A stretch of DNA of 64,000 nucleotides from Iamia majanohamensis (GTDB lineage: Bacteria > Actinomycetota > Acidimicrobiia > Acidimicrobiales > Iamiaceae): NCBI RefSeq assembly GCF_028532485.1, contig NZ_CP116942.1, forward strand, positions 2,480,001 to 2,544,000, written 5' to 3'. The position numbers were made by a program, and so were the translations under genes. Positions 61,943-64,000 of this stretch are shown piece after piece. How positions within the stretch are numbered: the first letter of the stretch is position 1; the number at the start of each line of letters is the position of its first letter. The notes under the pieces are model-generated. The model searched no databases and had not been told where the DNA came from. It worked only from the letters and a program-made list of their open reading frames with translations.

Positions 61943-63330
61943 GGGGACACCTCCCGGTGGTCGGCGGGGCGGACCCCGAGGGCGGCCGCGGCCCGGGCGA
62001 AGTCGTCGCCCCGCTCGGCGTAGCCCCGGTACTGGTCGAAGGAGGCACAGGCCGGGGACAGGAGCACCACGTCACCGGGTCGGGCGGTGTCGGCGGCGGC
62101 GGCGGCGGCCTCGTCCATGGTGGCCGCCGCCACCACCGGGCGGACCCCGGCGAACGCGGCGGCGACCTCGTCGGCCGCCTCGCCGAGGGCGACGACGGCG
62201 CGGATGTGGTCGGCCCCGGCCACCAGGGCGCCGAGGTCGAGGCCCTTGTTGCGGCCCCCGGCGATGAGCACCGCCGACGGGAACCCCGAGAGGGCGGCCA
62301 GGGTGGCGTGGGGCGCGGTGGCCTTGGAGTCGTCGTACCAGCGCACGCCGTGGGCCTCGCCGAGCAGCTGCACGCGGTGGGGCAGGTGCCGGAAGCCCCG
62401 CAGGCCGGCGGCGGTGCCTGCGGGCGTGGCCCCCGCGGCGCGGGCCAGGGCGGCCGCGGCCTGGGCGTTGGCCAGGTCGTGGGGCAGGTCGCGGGCGAGC
62501 TCGGCCACGGCCACCACCGCGTCGCCCTCGGGGCTCTGCAGGGCCCCGTCGACGACGGACCAGTGGGCGCCCCCGTCGGCCGGGGCCGGTCCGAGGCCGA
62601 AGGTCTCGACGCGGGGCAGGCCGGCGGCGTGGCCCGCCACCACGGGGTCGTCGCGGTTGGCCACCGCCACCTGGTCGGGGCCGAAGCCCCGCCACACGTT
62701 GGCCTTGGCCGCCTCGTAGCGGGCCAGGTCGCGGTGCACGTCCTGGTGGTCGGGCCCGAAGTTCAGCCACGCCGCGGCCACCGGCGCGAAGGCCCGCAGC
62801 GGCGCCAGCCGGAACGACGAGGCCTCGACCACGAAGACCTCGGGGGCGGGGTCGTCGATGGCCTCGACCAGCGGGACCTCGGTGTTGCCGGCGTCGACGG
62901 CGGCCACGCCGGAGGCCACCAGCACGTCGCGCACCAGGGTGGTCACGGTGGTCTTGCCGTCGGTGCCGGTGACGGCCACGCAGGGGCGGGCGTCCCACGC
63001 CGCGGCCAGGTCGAGCTCGCCGACCACGGGCACGCCCCGCTCGGCCGCCAGGGCCAGGGCGGGGTGGGCCTCGGGGAGCCCGGGGGCCGGCACCAGGGCC
63101 CCGGCCCCGTCGAGGATGGCGCCCAGGGCGGTCACGTCGGGCGCCTCGTGGAGGGCGACGTCGAGGTCGGCGGCGAGGGCCCGGTCGGCGGTTGCGGGGC
63201 GGTCGTCGACCAGGGCGAGGGGCAGGCCCCGCCGGGCGAGGGCCCGGGCCACGGCGCGGCCGGTGACGCCCAGCCCCACCAGGACGGTGGGGCGGTCGTC
63301 CCGCACGGGGGGCGCGCCGGCGGGCGTCAC
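61939..63330 (-). CDS. murD: UDP-N-acetylmuramoylalanine-D-glutamate ligase
   Basis: 463 residues from GTG 63330 (GTGA overlap with mraY). N-terminal VLVGLGVTGRAVARALA, ATP site VTGTDGKTTVTTLVRDVL, EASSFRLAPL, LNFGPDHQDVHRDL, WYDDSKATAPHATLAAL with the ligating residues, and C-terminal VVLLSPACASFDQYRGYAER. Adds D-Glu to UDP-MurNAc-L-Ala. Confidence 0.96.
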   Translation of the reverse strand: MTPAGAPPVRDDRPTVLVGLGVTGRAVARALARRGLPLALVDDRPATADRALAADLDVALHEAPDVTALGAILDGAGALVPAPGLPEAHPALALAAERGVPVVGELDLAAAWDARPCVAVTGTDGKTTVTTLVRDVLVASGVAAVDAGNTEVPLVEAIDDPAPEVFVVEASSFRLAPLRAFAPVAAAWLNFGPDHQDVHRDLARYEAAKANVWRGFGPDQVAVANRDDPVVAGHAAGLPRVETFGLGPAPADGGAHWSVVDGALQSPEGDAVVAVAELARDLPHDLANAQAAAALARAAGATPAGTAAGLRGFRHLPHRVQLLGEAHGVRWYDDSKATAPHATLAALSGFPSAVLIAGGRNKGLDLGALVAGADHIRAVVALGEAADEVAAAFAGVRPVVAAATMDEAAAAAADTARPGDVVLLSPACASFDQYRGYAERGDDFARAAAALGVRPADHREVSP

Positions 63331-64000
63331 TGGCCGGTGAGGTGGATGTAGTCGGCCAGGTAGAGGCCGAGGGCGATGGCGGTGGACAGGCCGGCCAGGA
63401 TCCAGAAGCGCACGATGATCGTCGTCTGGGGCCAGCCCGCGAACTCGTAGTGGTGGTGGATCGGGGCCATGCGGAAGGGCCGCTTGCCGAAGGCCCGGAA
63501 GGCGGCCACCTGGACGATCACCGACATGGTCTCGAACACGAACAGCCCGCCGATGATGGGCAGCAGCAGCTGGGTGTTGAGCAGGAGGGCGAGCCCCGCC
63601 AGCCCGCCGCCGATGGCCAGCGAGCCGGTGTCGCCCATGAAGATGCGCGCCGGGGTGGCGTTCCACCACAGGAACCCGGTGGTCGACCCCACGAGGGCGG
63701 CCGCCACCACAGCCAGGTCGAGGGCGTCGGGGATCTGGTAGTTGGCCAGCGCCCCGGCCTGGCCGGCGTTGCGGAAGGCCCAGAAGGCGATGACGGTGAA
63801 GGCGGCGAAGCCGAAGATGGCCGACCCCCCGGCCAGCCCGTCGAGGCCGTCGGTGAGGTTGACCGCGTTGGTGCAGCCGACGATGAGCAGCACCGCCCAG
63901 ACGCACCACAGCACCGGACCCAGGTCGAGGTCCTCGAAGTTGTCGAAGCGGGTGAAGGAGAGGTTGGTGTGGACGTCGGTGACGGTGACGGCGAGGACCG
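63327..64000 (-). CDS. mraY: Phospho-MurNAc-pentapeptide translocase MraY (5' end beyond window)
   Basis: The frame is open to the window edge (V-L-A-V-T-V-T-D-V-H-T-N...), so about 224 C-terminal residues are seen of the usual ~350. Signatures: NAVNLTDGLDGLAGG with the catalytic Asp pair, NATPARIFMGDTGSLAIGG, and the HHH motif in MAPIHHHYEFAGWPQ. About six membrane segments. MraY makes lipid I on undecaprenyl phosphate, feeding MurG. Confidence 0.96.
   Translation of the reverse strand, partial: VLAVTVTDVHTNLSFTRFDNFEDLDLGPVLWCVWAVLLIVGCTNAVNLTDGLDGLAGGSAIFGFAAFTVIAFWAFRNAGQAGALANYQIPDALDLAVVAAALVGSTTGFLWWNATPARIFMGDTGSLAIGGGLAGLALLLNTQLLLPIIGGLFVFETMSVIVQVAAFRAFGKRPFRMAPIHHHYEFAGWPQTTIIVRFWILAGLSTAIALGLYLADYIHLTGQ

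Overview
The window is very GC-rich (coding regions have almost only G or C at third codon positions), densely packed, and carries gene sets typical of Actinobacteria: a pafE/bpa-type proteasome activator, a Wag31-type DivIVA next to sepF and yggT, a type-2 isoleucyl-tRNA synthetase, DUF2510, DUF222-HNH and a resuscitation-promoting-factor-like protein. The strongly acidic proteins and the mix of gene orders suggest a member of the Acidimicrobiia or a relative; this is inference from gene content, not from a marker search. No rRNA, tRNA or CRISPR array was seen.

Layout. 1-1.46 kb: 3' part of an acidic secreted-type protein with beta-sandwich repeats. 1.45-6.8 kb (minus): shikimate and translation operon aroC-aroK-aroB-aroQ-pepP-efp-nusB, almost every junction being a start/stop overlap. 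6.85-7.67 kb: orphan prepilin peptidase. 7.7-18.75 kb: a probable surface-polysaccharide locus. On the minus strand lie a CHASE3 hybrid histidine kinase, an MBOAT O-acyltransferase, a GH5 lipoprotein and a DUF459 SGNH protein. Divergently on the plus strand lie a response regulator fused to a PIG-L deacetylase, an ATP-grasp ligase, a PHP phosphoesterase, a processive GT2 synthase and a small membrane protein. I consider this the most likely undescribed system here. 18.8-29.6 kb: metabolic and hypothetical genes (two AMP-forming ligases, CBS protein, Ser-Asp-tailed lipoprotein, SDR, DUF2855, DUF255/YyaL, Rpf-like protein with a CRP-type site, nitroreductase).

29.8-45.3 kb: dnaE with DnaA-box-like repeats in its leader, then a more variable stretch: APH(6)-like kinase, two doubtful small ORFs, DUF222-HNH protein, a frameshifted HIT gene, bpa, a phosphodiesterase-type protein, an Rrf2 regulator, a LpqY-SugABC-like sugar ABC operon and a complete 1394-bp ISL3-type insertion sequence with 8-bp target duplication but a frameshifted transposase. 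45.3-50.7 kb: rluD-lspA-dksA-like (minus) and ileS (plus). 50.8-64 kb (minus): the division and cell-wall (dcw) cluster mraY-murD-ftsW-murG-murC-murB-ftsQ-ftsZ-pgeF-yggS-sepF-yggT-divIVA plus one membrane protein, with mraY cut by the window end.

Two sequence-wide habits stand out. Neighbouring genes are coupled either by 4-bp NTGA overlaps or by a recurring 8-bp overlap NTGNCTGA in which the start codon is followed by the previous gene's stop. Many first genes of operons lack a ribosome binding site and instead have a TANNNT hexamer 6-7 nt before the start codon, suggesting leaderless mRNAs. Two genes (HIT and transposase) each lack one base next to a G/C run, so a sequencing or assembly indel is a live alternative to true pseudogenes.
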